Source of the DNA: Citrobacter enshiensis
GTDB taxonomy: Bacteria > Pseudomonadota > Gammaproteobacteria > Enterobacterales > Enterobacteriaceae
Reading direction: 5' to 3'
Assembly: GCF_029338175.1 (NCBI RefSeq)
Contig: NZ_CP119862.1
Location: forward strand, 1,240,001 to 1,304,000
DNA: 64,000 bases
Shown here: positions 49,157 to 58,561 of the stretch, in pieces
Layout of the letters: each line of letters begins with the position of its first letter
Position numbering within the stretch: position 1 is the stretch's first letter
Program-made: the position numbers and the translations under genes
Notes under the pieces: model-generated
Told to the model about the DNA's origin: nothing
What the model saw: only the letters and a program-made list of their open reading frames with translations
The model's database searches: none

Positions 49157-49188
49157 CACTACGGTGCGCCTGCGTTTACGGTCATTGG
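49157..49188 (+). repeat. Duplicated pairing sequence, copy in timP leader
   Basis: On the plus strand CACTACGGTG-C-GCCTGCGTT...CATTGG recurs at 49319-49345 with one change and a short gap. Since this copy is antisense to the timP leader, the other copy, inside TimR, is complementary to timP mRNA. Confidence 0.8.
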
Positions 49189-49284
49189 ACATCCTTCCCT
49201 AAAGCCAGTGCCCGTTTGCGAAGCGGCGGAAAGGGCCGGGAAGAATAATACATCAACTATTGAATAGTTATCTGGCTAATTAAC

Positions 49285-49316
49285 TTGACATCATCTCCCT
49301 TAAAAGGGAGTATTAT
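49285..49316 (+). promoter_or_regulatory. Predicted timR promoter
   Basis: A perfect TTGACA at 49285-49290 is followed by an AGTATT/TATTAT -10 region (49309-49316). Spacing is 18-20 depending on the box chosen. A perfect CTCCCTT/AAGGGAG repeat (49296-49310) fills the spacer. Confidence 0.6.
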
Positions 49317-49318
49317 TT

Positions 49319-49419
49319 CACTACGGTGTGCCTGCGTTGCATTGGCAACACAAGCCAGTTGGAAAGGCCGCGAACCGGACCAGCACAAAAAAACCGCTTA
49401 AATGAGCGGTTTTTTTGTG
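49319..49419 (+). ncRNA. timR: TimR antitoxin small RNA
   Basis: An RNA of about 100 bases is predicted from the promoter above to the strong terminator at 49384-49419. Its first 27 bases are complementary to the timP leader (49157-49188) in blocks of 10, 9 and 6, and AAGCCAGT (49352-49359) matches a further antisense block at 49203-49210. This is the divergent layout reported for TimR in Salmonella, which blocks timP translation. Confidence 0.75.
49384..49419. terminator. Bidirectional terminator between timR and sseA
   Basis: ACCGCT (49393-49398) and AGCGGT (49405-49410) are flanked by a run of A on the left and of T on the right, extended by CACAAA/TTTGTG. It can end timR rightward and sseA leftward. 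Confidence 0.92.
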
Positions 49420-49445
49420 GGCAAAATAAGAGAATAACTCAGGAT

Positions 49446-50297
49446 TTATTTAGCTTCTGTCGGCTCTACCGGTAAATCGGCGCGAGCGCCCCATTCACTC
49501 CACGCACCGTCATACAGCGCAACGTTCTGCACGCCGAGCGTAGTCAGCGCCAGAACCACCACGGCCGCCGTGACGCCTGAACCGCAACTTGCGATGATCG
49601 GTCTGTCAAAACTCACCCCGTGGCTGAAGAAAATAGTGTCCAGCTCGTCAGTCGTTTTTAACTCGCCATCACGGACCAGCTCACTCCACGGTACGTTTAG
49701 CGCGCCGGGAACGTGACCGCGTCTCAAGCCTGGGCGTGGTTCGTCGACTTCTGCATTGAATCGTGCCGCCGGGCGGGCATCGACAATCTGGGCGGTTTTT
49801 TCGTGGCTGGCCAGCAGTACATCGGTCAAACGCACGACCGCCTCTGGGGTGAATTTAACCTCAAACTCCCCTTCAGACCAGGCGGCTTCCCCTTCCTGCA
49901 ACGGCAATTCTTCACGCTGCCAGCCTGCCAGACCACCGGCGAGAATAGAGACATTTTCCACTCCGAAGGTGCGGAGCATCCACCACGCTCGCGGCGCAGA
50001 GAAGAGGTTGCCGTCGTCATAAACCACCAGATGTTTATCCTGAAAGACACCCAGTTCGCGCATCGCCACGGCGAAAGCTTCCGGGCGCGGCATCATGTGC
50101 GGCAATGGCGAGGTATGGTCGGAGAGCGCTTCGATATCGAAAAAAACAGCGCCGGGAATGTGCCCTGAACGGTATTCGCCCGCAACGTCACGGTCTTCTT
50201 GTCCGGGGGGAGCCATACGGGCGTCAATGATTTGTATTTCCGGGTCATCGATATGTTCAGCAAGCCAGTCGGCTGCAACAAACCAGGGGGTAGTCAT
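49446..50297 (-). CDS. sseA: 3-mercaptopyruvate sulfurtransferase SseA
   Basis: SseA transfers sulfur from 3-mercaptopyruvate to thiol acceptors or cyanide. The 283 residues hold two rhodanese domains; only the second has the active cysteine, C238, in the loop SCGSGVTA typical of mercaptopyruvate enzymes. I chose ATG 50297 (MTTPWFVAADWL) because it matches the family start and has GGAG seven bases upstream; the frame is open 40 codons further, with no support. Confidence 0.95.
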   Translation of the reverse strand: MTTPWFVAADWLAEHIDDPEIQIIDARMAPPGQEDRDVAGEYRSGHIPGAVFFDIEALSDHTSPLPHMMPRPEAFAVAMRELGVFQDKHLVVYDDGNLFSAPRAWWMLRTFGVENVSILAGGLAGWQREELPLQEGEAAWSEGEFEVKFTPEAVVRLTDVLLASHEKTAQIVDARPAARFNAEVDEPRPGLRRGHVPGALNVPWSELVRDGELKTTDELDTIFFSHGVSFDRPIIASCGSGVTAAVVVLALTTLGVQNVALYDGAWSEWGARADLPVEPTEAK

Positions 50298-50506
50298 AGG
50301 CGTCTCCATTTTTACCAGTGCTTTGGCAAATTGTCGGCCGTTTGCCGTAAAGGAACAAGTAAAAGAGGCTGATTTATCAGGCGGAGCCACATTTCTCACC
50401 CAAAAATCAGAATTCAACCCCCTGATACAGACTTACACAACTGATAATCTCGCGCATAATATCTTATCAACAGTGGCTAACGGGCCTGAGTGGCCAGGGA
50501 TGAACA

Positions 50507-53500
50507 ATGAAACACTTACGTGTAGCAGCCTGTTTGCTGATGGCGGCGCTGGCTGGATGCGACAACAGCGACAACGCAACGACAGCAGCAAAAAATGCCG
50601 CCCCTGCGCCGCAGGCGACAAAGGAAAAAAATGCTGTCCCTGCGAAACTGGCGGCAGCGGTGAAAGATCCCGCGCAGTTGCAGAAGCTGGTTCAGCAAAG
50701 TCAGGGGAAAGCGCTGACGCTGCTGGATGCATCGGAAGTCCAGGTGGATGGCGCGGCGGCGCTGGTGCTTACATTCTCGATCCCGTTAGATCCTGAGCAA
50801 GATTTTTCCCGTACCGTACATGTGGTTGATAAAAAAAGCGGCAAGATTGATGGTGGCTGGGAGCTTGCGCCAAATCTGAAAGAATTGCGTTTACGGCATA
50901 TTGAGCCAAATCGGGATCTGATCGTGACCGTTGAACGCGATGTCAAAGCGTTGAATAAAGCCACTTTTGGCAGCGATTATGAAAAAACTATCACGACGCG
51001 GGATATTCAGCCGAGCGTTGGATTCGCCAGCCGCGGCTCGTTGCTGCCGGGGAAAGTGGTTGAAGGCTTGCCGGTGATGGCGCTCAACGTGAACAATGTG
51101 GATGTTAATTTCTTTCGTGTAAAACCCGAATCGCTGGCGGCGTTCGTCAGCCAGTGGGAATACCGTAACGCCCTGTCTAACTGGGAGTCCGACAATCTGC
51201 TAAAAATGGCGGATCTGGTGTATACCGGCCGCTTTGATCTGAATCCTGCCCGCAATACGCGTGAAAAACTCCTCTTGCCGTTAAGCGAGATTAAGCCATT
51301 ACAGCAGGCTGGGGTCTATGTGGCGGTGATGAATCAGGCGGGCCATTATAACTACAGCAATGCCGCTACGCTGTTTACGCTCAGCGATATCGGTGTTTCT
51401 GCGCACCGTTATCACAATCGTCTCGACGTTTTTACGCAAAGCCTGGAGAACGGTGCCGCGCAACAGGGCATTGAGGTCGCTTTACTCAATGACAAGGGGC
51501 AAACGCTGGCGCAAGCGACCAGCGATGCACAGGGACATGTCCAACTGGAGACGGACAAAAACGCGGCGTTATTGCTGGCGAGAAAAGACGGGCAAACCAC
51601 GCTACTGGATTTGAAATTACCGGCGCTGGATCTGGCTGAATTTAATATCGCGGGCGCACCCGGTTACAGCAAACAGTTCTTTATGTTTGGTCCCCGCGAT
51701 CTCTATCGTCCTGGCGAAACGGTGATCCTCAATGGGTTACTGCGTGACAGCGACGGCAATGCGTTGGCCGATCAACCCGTCAAACTGGAAGTGGTGAAAC
51801 CGGATGGCCAGGTGTTGCGTACGGTCGTGAGCCAGCCAGAAAACGGGTTGTATCGCTTTACCTACCCGCTGGACAGCGGTGCGACGACCGGCATGTGGCA
51901 TATCCGCGCGAACACCGGCGATAACCAGTCGCGGATGTGGGATTTCCACGTTGAAGACTTTATGCCCGAGCGGATGGCGCTCAACCTGACGGCACAAAAA
52001 ACGCCGATAGCCCCTGCCGATGAGGTGAAATTCTCTGTCGTCGGCTACTACCTGTACGGCGCACCGGCAAACGGTAATGCGTTGCAAGGGCAACTGTTTC
52101 TGCGCCCGCTGCGAGACGCGGTACCGGCGCTGCCAGGATTCCAGTTTGGCAATATTGCAGAAGAGAATCTCTCCCGCAGTCTCGATGAAGTTCAGCTCAC
52201 GCTGGATGATAAAGGCCGCGGCGAGGTGACCACGACGAGCCAGTGGCAAGAGGCGCATTCGCCGTTGCAGGTGATCCTGCAGGCAAGCTTGCTGGAGTCG
52301 GGGGGACGTCCGGTGACGCGCCGTGTTGAACAGGCTATCTGGCCGGCGGAGACGTTGCCTGGCATTCGTCCGCAATTCACCGCGAAAGCCGTGTATGACT
52401 ACCGCACGGACACCACGGTGAATCAGCCGATTGTTGACGAAGGCAGCAATGCGGCCTTTGACATTGTCTACGCCGATGCGCAAGGCGTAAAAAAAGCGGT
52501 TTCAGGATTACAGGTTCGTTTGATTCGCGAGCGACGTGATTACTACTGGAACTGGTCAGAAAGTGAAGGCTGGGAATCACAGTTTGATCAAAAAGATCTG
52601 GTGGAAGGGGAGCAGTCTCTCGATCTTAACGCGGATGAAACCGGTAAAGTCAGCTTCCCCGTTGACTGGGGTTCCTATCGTCTGGAGGTGAAAGCGCCAA
52701 ACGACGTGGTCAGTAGCGTGAGATTCTGGGCCGGATACAGCTGGCAGGATAACAGCGATGGCAGCGGCGCAGCGCGTCCGGATCGTGTAACGCTGAAACT
52801 GGATAAACCGACCTATCGCCCTGGCGACACCCTCAAATTACATATCGCGGCACCTGCTGCGGGCAAAGGGTATGCGATGGTGGAATCGAGCGACGGTCCG
52901 TTGTGGTGGAAGGAAATTGATGTCCCCGCAGGGGGACTTGAACTTGCGATTCCGGTCGATAAAACCTGGAATCGCCACGATGTATACCTGAGTGCGCTGG
53001 TGGTGCGCCCTGGCGATAAATCACGTTCAGCCACGCCGAAACGCGCCGTCGGGTTATTACATCTACCGTTAGGGGACGAAACCCGCCGTCTGGACCTGAG
53101 CCTGGACACGCCAGCCAAAATGCGACCCAATCAGCCGCTGACCGTGAAAGTAAAAGCCAGCGTCAAACAGGGCGAGACACCAAAACAGATCAATGTGCTG
53201 GTGTCTGCCGTGGATAGTGGAGTGCTGAATATTACGGATTACGTGACGCCGGATCCGTGGCAGGCGTTCTTCGGACAAAAACGCTATGGCGCAGATATCT
53301 ATGATATTTACGGCCAGGTGATTGAAGGTCAGGGGCGTCTGGCGGCGCTTCGCTTTGGTGGTGATGGCGATGCCCTTAAACGTGGCGGTAAACCGCCGGT
53401 CAACCATGTGAACATTGTGGCGCAGCAGGCGCTGCCGGTGGCGCTCAATGAACAGGGTGAAGGCACGGTGACTCTGCCTATTGGTGATTTTAATGGTGAA

Positions 53501-55474
53501 CTGCGGGTGATGGCGCAGGCGTGGACTGCCGGAAACTTTGGCAGCAGTGAAAGCAAGGTGGTGGTGGCGGCGCCGGTCATTGCGGAGCTGAATACCCCGC
53601 GCTTTATGGCTGCTGGCGATACCTCACGCCTGACGCTGGACGTCACGAACCTGACTGACAAACCGCAAACGCTCAATATCGCGCTGACCGCCAGCGGATT
53701 ACTCGAATTGGTGAGCCAACAGCCTGAGCCCGTTAATCTGGCGCCGGGAGTCAGGACAACGTTGTTCATTCCCGTTCGTGCTCTCGAAGGCTTTGGCGAT
53801 GGCGAGTTGCGGGCGACCATCGACGGAGTGAACCTGCCGGGTGAAACCATTGTCGCGCAGAATAAACAGTGGAAGATAGGGGTACGCCCTGCCTGGCCTG
53901 CCCAGACGGTAAACAGCGGCGTCACCCTGCAACCCGGAGAAACCTGGCATGCGCCAGCGCAGAATCTGGAGAATTTCTCTGTGGTTACGCTACAGGGGCA
54001 ATTGCTGTTGAGCGGCAAACCGCCGCTGAATCTGGCGCGTTATATTCGCGAATTGAAAGCTTATCCGTATGGGTGTCTTGAGCAGACCGCCAGCGGGCTG
54101 TTCCCATCACTTTATACCAATGCGGCGCAGTTGAAGGCGCTGGATATTGTGGGCGATAGCGATGACCAACGTCGTGCGGCGGTCGATATCGGTATTTCTC
54201 GTTTGTTGCAGATGCAGCGCGATAACGGCGGTTTTGCACTGTGGGATAAAAACGGTCCGGAAGAGTATTGGTTGACGGCCTATACGATGGACTTCCTCGT
54301 GCGTGCTGGCGAACAAGGGTACAGCGTGCCAACGGAGGCGGTTAACCGTGGCAATGAACGTCTGCTCCGTTATCTGCAAGACCCGGGTATGATGTCGATC
54401 CGCTACAGCGACGATACCCCAGCCAGCAAATTTGCTGTTCAGGCTTACGCCGCGCTGGTACTGGCACGCCAGCAAAAAGCGCCTTTGGGTGCGTTGCGTG
54501 AGATCTGGGAACGTCGTGCTCAGGCCGCATCAGGTTTGCCCTTGCTGCAATTGGGCATTGCGCTGAAAAACATGGGCGATGCCACTCGCAGTGAACAAGC
54601 GTTAACGCTGGCCCTCAAGACGCCACGGCGTGATACACAGCAATGGATGGCGGATTACGGCAGTTCGCTGCGCGATAACGCGCTGATGTTGTCGCTGCTG
54701 GAGGAGAATAAACTCCAGCCGGATGTGCAAAATACCTTGCTGAACACCTTGTCTGAGCAGGCATTCGGCCAGCGCTGGCTTTCCACTCAGGAAAGTAATG
54801 CCCTATTCCTTGCGGCGCGAACCTTGCAGGACTTGCCGGGGAACTGGCAGGCACAGACTTCGCTTTCAGAGCAGCCGCTTGTGGGCACGAACGCGCAAAC
54901 GCGTAATCTTGACGCTGACCAGTTATCGACCCTTGCCGTCACCAACAGTGGCAATCAACCGCTGTGGCTGCGTCTGGACAGCAGCGGCTATCCGGATTCA
55001 GCCCCTGCGTCGACAAGTCACGTTCTGCAAATTGAACGCCAGATCCTGGGAACCAACGGTCACAGTAAATCGCTCTCCTCCCTGCGCAGCGGCGAACTGG
55101 TGCTGGTTTCGTTGACGGTGAAAGCCAGCCAGAATGTACCTGATGCTCTGGTCGTGGATTTATTACCTGCCGGGCTTGAACTGGAAAACCAGAATCTGGC
55201 GAACGGCAGCGCCAGCCTGCAGGACAGCGGCAGCGCAGTGCAGAATCTGTTGAGCCAGATGCAGCAGGCGGACATTCAACATCTGGAATTCAGAGACGAC
55301 CGCTTTGTTGCCGCCGTCGCGGTAAATGAAGGACAGCCCGTAACGCTGGTCTACCTCGCGCGAGCGGTGACGCCGGGGACTTATCAGGTTCCGGTTCCGC
55401 AGGTGGAATCAATGTATGTTCCACAGTGGCGGGCGACCGGGACAACCGAAGGACTCCTGATTGTTACACCGTAA
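50507..55474 (+). CDS. yfhM: Bacterial alpha-2-macroglobulin lipoprotein YfhM
   Basis: A 1655-residue periplasmic lipoprotein that is thought to trap proteases that breach the outer membrane. Residues 1-17 are a lipoprotein signal with lipobox LAGC (C18). The chain then has MG-type beta domains, a bait region, and the reactive thioester C1190-LEQ in YGCLEQTASG, which would bind attacking proteases covalently. A thioester helical domain and C-terminal MG domain follow. It ends exactly where pbpC begins (no gap), in line with cooperation with PBP1c in wall repair. Confidence 0.95.
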   Translation: MKHLRVAACLLMAALAGCDNSDNATTAAKNAAPAPQATKEKNAVPAKLAAAVKDPAQLQKLVQQSQGKALTLLDASEVQVDGAAALVLTFSIPLDPEQDFSRTVHVVDKKSGKIDGGWELAPNLKELRLRHIEPNRDLIVTVERDVKALNKATFGSDYEKTITTRDIQPSVGFASRGSLLPGKVVEGLPVMALNVNNVDVNFFRVKPESLAAFVSQWEYRNALSNWESDNLLKMADLVYTGRFDLNPARNTREKLLLPLSEIKPLQQAGVYVAVMNQAGHYNYSNAATLFTLSDIGVSAHRYHNRLDVFTQSLENGAAQQGIEVALLNDKGQTLAQATSDAQGHVQLETDKNAALLLARKDGQTTLLDLKLPALDLAEFNIAGAPGYSKQFFMFGPRDLYRPGETVILNGLLRDSDGNALADQPVKLEVVKPDGQVLRTVVSQPENGLYRFTYPLDSGATTGMWHIRANTGDNQSRMWDFHVEDFMPERMALNLTAQKTPIAPADEVKFSVVGYYLYGAPANGNALQGQLFLRPLRDAVPALPGFQFGNIAEENLSRSLDEVQLTLDDKGRGEVTTTSQWQEAHSPLQVILQASLLESGGRPVTRRVEQAIWPAETLPGIRPQFTAKAVYDYRTDTTVNQPIVDEGSNAAFDIVYADAQGVKKAVSGLQVRLIRERRDYYWNWSESEGWESQFDQKDLVEGEQSLDLNADETGKVSFPVDWGSYRLEVKAPNDVVSSVRFWAGYSWQDNSDGSGAARPDRVTLKLDKPTYRPGDTLKLHIAAPAAGKGYAMVESSDGPLWWKEIDVPAGGLELAIPVDKTWNRHDVYLSALVVRPGDKSRSATPKRAVGLLHLPLGDETRRLDLSLDTPAKMRPNQPLTVKVKASVKQGETPKQINVLVSAVDSGVLNITDYVTPDPWQAFFGQKRYGADIYDIYGQVIEGQGRLAALRFGGDGDALKRGGKPPVNHVNIVAQQALPVALNEQGEGTVTLPIGDFNGELRVMAQAWTAGNFGSSESKVVVAAPVIAELNTPRFMAAGDTSRLTLDVTNLTDKPQTLNIALTASGLLELVSQQPEPVNLAPGVRTTLFIPVRALEGFGDGELRATIDGVNLPGETIVAQNKQWKIGVRPAWPAQTVNSGVTLQPGETWHAPAQNLENFSVVTLQGQLLLSGKPPLNLARYIRELKAYPYGCLEQTASGLFPSLYTNAAQLKALDIVGDSDDQRRAAVDIGISRLLQMQRDNGGFALWDKNGPEEYWLTAYTMDFLVRAGEQGYSVPTEAVNRGNERLLRYLQDPGMMSIRYSDDTPASKFAVQAYAALVLARQQKAPLGALREIWERRAQAASGLPLLQLGIALKNMGDATRSEQALTLALKTPRRDTQQWMADYGSSLRDNALMLSLLEENKLQPDVQNTLLNTLSEQAFGQRWLSTQESNALFLAARTLQDLPGNWQAQTSLSEQPLVGTNAQTRNLDADQLSTLAVTNSGNQPLWLRLDSSGYPDSAPASTSHVLQIERQILGTNGHSKSLSSLRSGELVLVSLTVKASQNVPDALVVDLLPAGLELENQNLANGSASLQDSGSAVQNLLSQMQQADIQHLEFRDDRFVAAVAVNEGQPVTLVYLARAVTPGTYQVPVPQVESMYVPQWRATGTTEGLLIVTP

Positions 55475-57787
55475 ATGATCGGCTTTCGAGGAAAACGCGG
55501 CGACTGGATTGGGCTGGTCGCCGCACCGCTTTTCATTCTCTTTTTGGTCTGGGGGGCAGATAAAATCTGGCCGCTGCCGCTCAGGGAGGTGAGTCCTGCA
55601 CGGGTGGTGGTGGCGCATGACGGCGTACCGCTTTGGCGTTTTGCCGATGCGGACGGCATCTGGCGTTATCCAGTAACGATAGAAGAGGTGTCGCCCCGAT
55701 ATCTGGAGGCGCTCATCAATTATGAAGATCGCTGGTTCTGGAAGCATCCGGGGGTAAACCCGTTTTCGGTATTACGCGCCGCCTGGCAGGATCTCTCCTC
55801 CGGGCGCGTGGTGTCTGGCGGCAGTACGCTCACCATGCAGGTCGCAAGGTTGCTTGATCCTCATCCGCGCACATTCGGCGGCAAGTTTCGCCAGCTTTGG
55901 CGCGCGCTTCAGCTTGAATGGCATCTCTCCAAACGCGATATTTTGACGTTGTATCTTAACCGCGCGCCCTTTGGGGGAACGCTGCAAGGCATTGGCGCAG
56001 CAAGCTGGGCGTATCTCGGCAAACCGCCAATGCAACTGAGCTACTCGGAAGCGGCATTGCTGGCCGTTTTACCGCAGGCGCCCAGTCGTTTGCGTCCCGA
56101 TCGCTGGCCGGAACGCGCACAAGCGGCGCGAAATAAAGTGCTGGAACGGATGGCGACCCAGGGCATCTGGTCAGTAAAAAGCGTGCAGGAATCCCGTGAA
56201 GAACCGGTCTGGCTATCGCCCCGGAAAATGCCGCAGTTGGCGCCGCTCTTCTCGCGCATGATGCTCGGGAAAAGCAAAAGCGACAAAATCGTCACCACGC
56301 TGGATGCGGGGTTACAGTATCAACTGGAAGAGCTCGCGCAGACCTGGAAAGGCAGGCTTCCCGCCCGCAGTTCACTGGCGATGATCGTTGTTGATCATAC
56401 CGATATGAGCGTGCGCGGCTGGGTGGGATCGGTGGACCTGAATGACGACAGTCGCTTTGGTCATGTCAATATGGTCAATGCTACCCGATCGCCGGGATCG
56501 CTGCTCAAACCGTTTATCTACGGTCTGGCGCTGGATGACGGGCTGATCCATCCGGCGTCATTATTACAGGACGTACCGCGCCGTACCGGAGATTATCGTC
56601 CAGGGAATTTTGACAGCGGCTTTCATGGTCCGGTCAGCATGAGCGAGGCGTTGGTGCGTTCGCTGAATTTACCCGCAGTACAAGTGCTGGAAGCGTACGG
56701 TCCAAAACGTTTTGCCGCCAAACTCCGTAATGTGGGTTTGCCGCTCTATTTACCCGCCGGGGCTGCCCCCAATCTTTCACTGATTCTGGGGGGCGCAGGG
56801 GCGAAGCTGGATGAGATGACCGCGGCCTGGAGCGCTTTTGCGCGTCATGGCAAAGCTGGTACTTTGCGGCTTCAGCCTGACTCCCCGTTACAAGAACGCC
56901 CGCTGATGTCGCCAGGCGCGGCGTGGATTATCCGGCGAATTATGGCGGATGAGGCGCAGCCTTTACCGGATAATACGCTGCCGAGGATTGCGCCGCTGGC
57001 ATGGAAAACAGGCACCAGCTATGGCTATCGCGATGCCTGGGCCATCGGCATTAATGCGCGCTATATCATTGGAGTCTGGACAGGCAGGCCGGACGGCACG
57101 CCCGTTGTGGGACAGTTTGGATTCGCAAGCGCCGTCCCGTTACTGAATCAGGTGAACAATATTTTGCAGGCGCGGACGACGGTTCAGCCTGAGGATCCGC
57201 GCCCGCCATCGGTCAGTCAGGGCGTGATTTGCTGGCCAGGGGGACAATCACTTCCCGCTGGAGAGCCGAACTGCCGTCGCCGACTGGCCACGTGGCTACT
57301 GGACGGTAGCCAGCCGCCAACGTTGTTACTCCCTGAACAGGAAGGGATTAACGGCATCCGTTTCCCGGTCTGGCTGGATGACTCGGGAAAACGTGTCGCG
57401 GCTGACTGTCCGCAGGCGCGCGAGCAAACGCTGATTGTATGGCCTTTACCGCTTGAACCCTGGCTTCCTGCCTCCGAACGCCGCGCATCGCGGCTTCCAC
57501 CCGTTTCAACCACCTGTCCGCCGTTGGGGCAGGGGGCGCTTTTACCCCTCCAGTTGACAGGGGTTCTCGACGGCGCGATTCTGAGACGCTTACCCGGAAC
57601 GCCAGAAGCCTCTTTACCGATCCAAACCCGCGGTGGAACGGAAGAGCGCTGGTGGTTTTTGAATGGTGAACGGCTGCAAGAGCGCGGGCGGAATATCACA
57701 TTACGCGTGGCGGAAAAAGGGGAGTATCAGCTCCTGGTGATGGATGATGCGGGGCAGGTGGCGACAGTCAGATTTACCTTGCAATAG
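55475..57787 (+). CDS. pbpC: Penicillin-binding protein 1C
   Basis: PBP1c is a bifunctional-type murein synthase; only its glycosyltransferase activity is well shown in E. coli. The 770 residues have an N-terminal membrane anchor (about 10-28), a GT51 domain with the catalytic glutamate in YEDRWFWKHPGVNP and GGSTLTMQVAR, a transpeptidase domain with S342-LL-K345 and K511-TG, and a C-terminal BiPBP_C domain (about 690-770). The ATG directly follows the yfhM stop, so the two are probably translationally coupled. Confidence 0.97.
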   Translation: MIGFRGKRGDWIGLVAAPLFILFLVWGADKIWPLPLREVSPARVVVAHDGVPLWRFADADGIWRYPVTIEEVSPRYLEALINYEDRWFWKHPGVNPFSVLRAAWQDLSSGRVVSGGSTLTMQVARLLDPHPRTFGGKFRQLWRALQLEWHLSKRDILTLYLNRAPFGGTLQGIGAASWAYLGKPPMQLSYSEAALLAVLPQAPSRLRPDRWPERAQAARNKVLERMATQGIWSVKSVQESREEPVWLSPRKMPQLAPLFSRMMLGKSKSDKIVTTLDAGLQYQLEELAQTWKGRLPARSSLAMIVVDHTDMSVRGWVGSVDLNDDSRFGHVNMVNATRSPGSLLKPFIYGLALDDGLIHPASLLQDVPRRTGDYRPGNFDSGFHGPVSMSEALVRSLNLPAVQVLEAYGPKRFAAKLRNVGLPLYLPAGAAPNLSLILGGAGAKLDEMTAAWSAFARHGKAGTLRLQPDSPLQERPLMSPGAAWIIRRIMADEAQPLPDNTLPRIAPLAWKTGTSYGYRDAWAIGINARYIIGVWTGRPDGTPVVGQFGFASAVPLLNQVNNILQARTTVQPEDPRPPSVSQGVICWPGGQSLPAGEPNCRRRLATWLLDGSQPPTLLLPEQEGINGIRFPVWLDDSGKRVAADCPQAREQTLIVWPLPLEPWLPASERRASRLPPVSTTCPPLGQGALLPLQLTGVLDGAILRRLPGTPEASLPIQTRGGTEERWWFLNGERLQERGRNITLRVAEKGEYQLLVMDDAGQVATVRFTLQ

Positions 57788-57861
57788 CCGGACAGTAGAC
57801 CAGATCGCGTAGAATTGTTGCTAATACTCGTTTTATTTTAAAAAAATGTTACCTCTGTCAA

Positions 57862-57890
57862 TGGTCAATTGGCTGGAGGGCCATTATAAT
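57862..57890 (+). promoter_or_regulatory. Predicted ndk promoter
   Basis: TGGTCA (57862-57867) and a perfect TATAAT (57885-57890) are 17 bases apart, about 70 bases ahead of the ndk ATG. Confidence 0.7.
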
Positions 57891-57961
57891 CCGCGCCAGG
57901 TCGTACATACGTATATAAACCCTGGCGGGTATACAACAACAGAACATATTCAGAGGTAATC

Positions 57962-58393
57962 ATGGCTATTGAACGTACTTTTTCCATCATCAAACCAAAC
58001 GCGGTGGCAAAAAACGTTATTGGCAACATCTTTGCGCGCTTTGAAGCAGCAGGGTTTAAAATTGTCGGTACCAAAATGCTGCATCTGACCGTTGAACAGG
58101 CGCGCGGATTCTATGCAGAGCATGACGGTAAACCTTTCTTCGACGGCCTGGTTGAGTTCATGACCTCTGGCCCGATCGTCGTTTCCGTACTGGAAAGCGA
58201 AAACGCCGTTCAGCGTCATCGCGACCTGCTGGGCGCAACCAACCCGGCTAATGCGCTGGCAGGCACCCTGCGCGCTGACTACGCTGACAGCTTCACTGAA
58301 AACGGCACTCACGGTTCTGATTCCGCTGAGTCTGCCGCGCGTGAAATCGCCTATTTCTTTGGCGAAGGCGAAGTGTGCCCGCGTACTCGTTAA
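57962..58393 (+). CDS. ndk: Nucleoside diphosphate kinase
   Basis: Ndk moves the gamma phosphate from ATP to other NDPs and dNDPs through a phosphohistidine. The 143 residues equal E. coli; the active histidine lies in [12 protein letters not shown] (H117) and the nucleotide site in [15 protein letters not shown] stands before the ATG. Confidence 0.98.
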   Translation: MAIERTFSIIKPNAVAKNVIGNIFARFEAAGFKIVGTKMLHLTVEQARGFYAEHDGKPFFDGLVEFMTSGPIVVSVLESENAVQRHRDLLGATNPANALAGTLRADYADSFTENGTHGSDSAESAAREIAYFFGEGEVCPRTR

Positions 58394-58472
58394 TCGAGCA
58401 CGCTTTTACACATTATTTTCGCTAATGTCTCGCGCAAGCGTGGCATCCTTGCGATAGAATTTGTACAATGCA

Positions 58473-58515
58473 GCGCCCCCGGACGAGCACCGCTCACCGG
58501 GGCGTTTCTTTTTTC
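58473..58515 (+). terminator. Terminator between ndk and rlmN
   Basis: GCGCCCCCGG pairs with CCGGGGCG around a 14-base loop, followed by TTTCTTTTTTC. It ends ndk transcripts and lies 46 bases before rlmN. Confidence 0.8.
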
Positions 58516-58561
58516 AACCCTCCAGGGGCCATAACGTGTAATAACGAGGCCGGAATCGATT

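Larger units (their letters stand above)
48945..49240 (-). ncRNA. ryfA: RyfA/timP transcript
   Basis: E. coli RyfA, an RNA of about 300 bases, is encoded between sseB and sseA in the sseA direction. Here the matching interval spans from a TATTAT -10 candidate (minus strand, 49245-49250) to the hairpin terminator at 48945-48968, about 295 bases. It carries a small reading frame (timP) near its 3' half, and its 5' half has the sequence complementary to TimR. The exact start is inferred. Confidence 0.72.
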
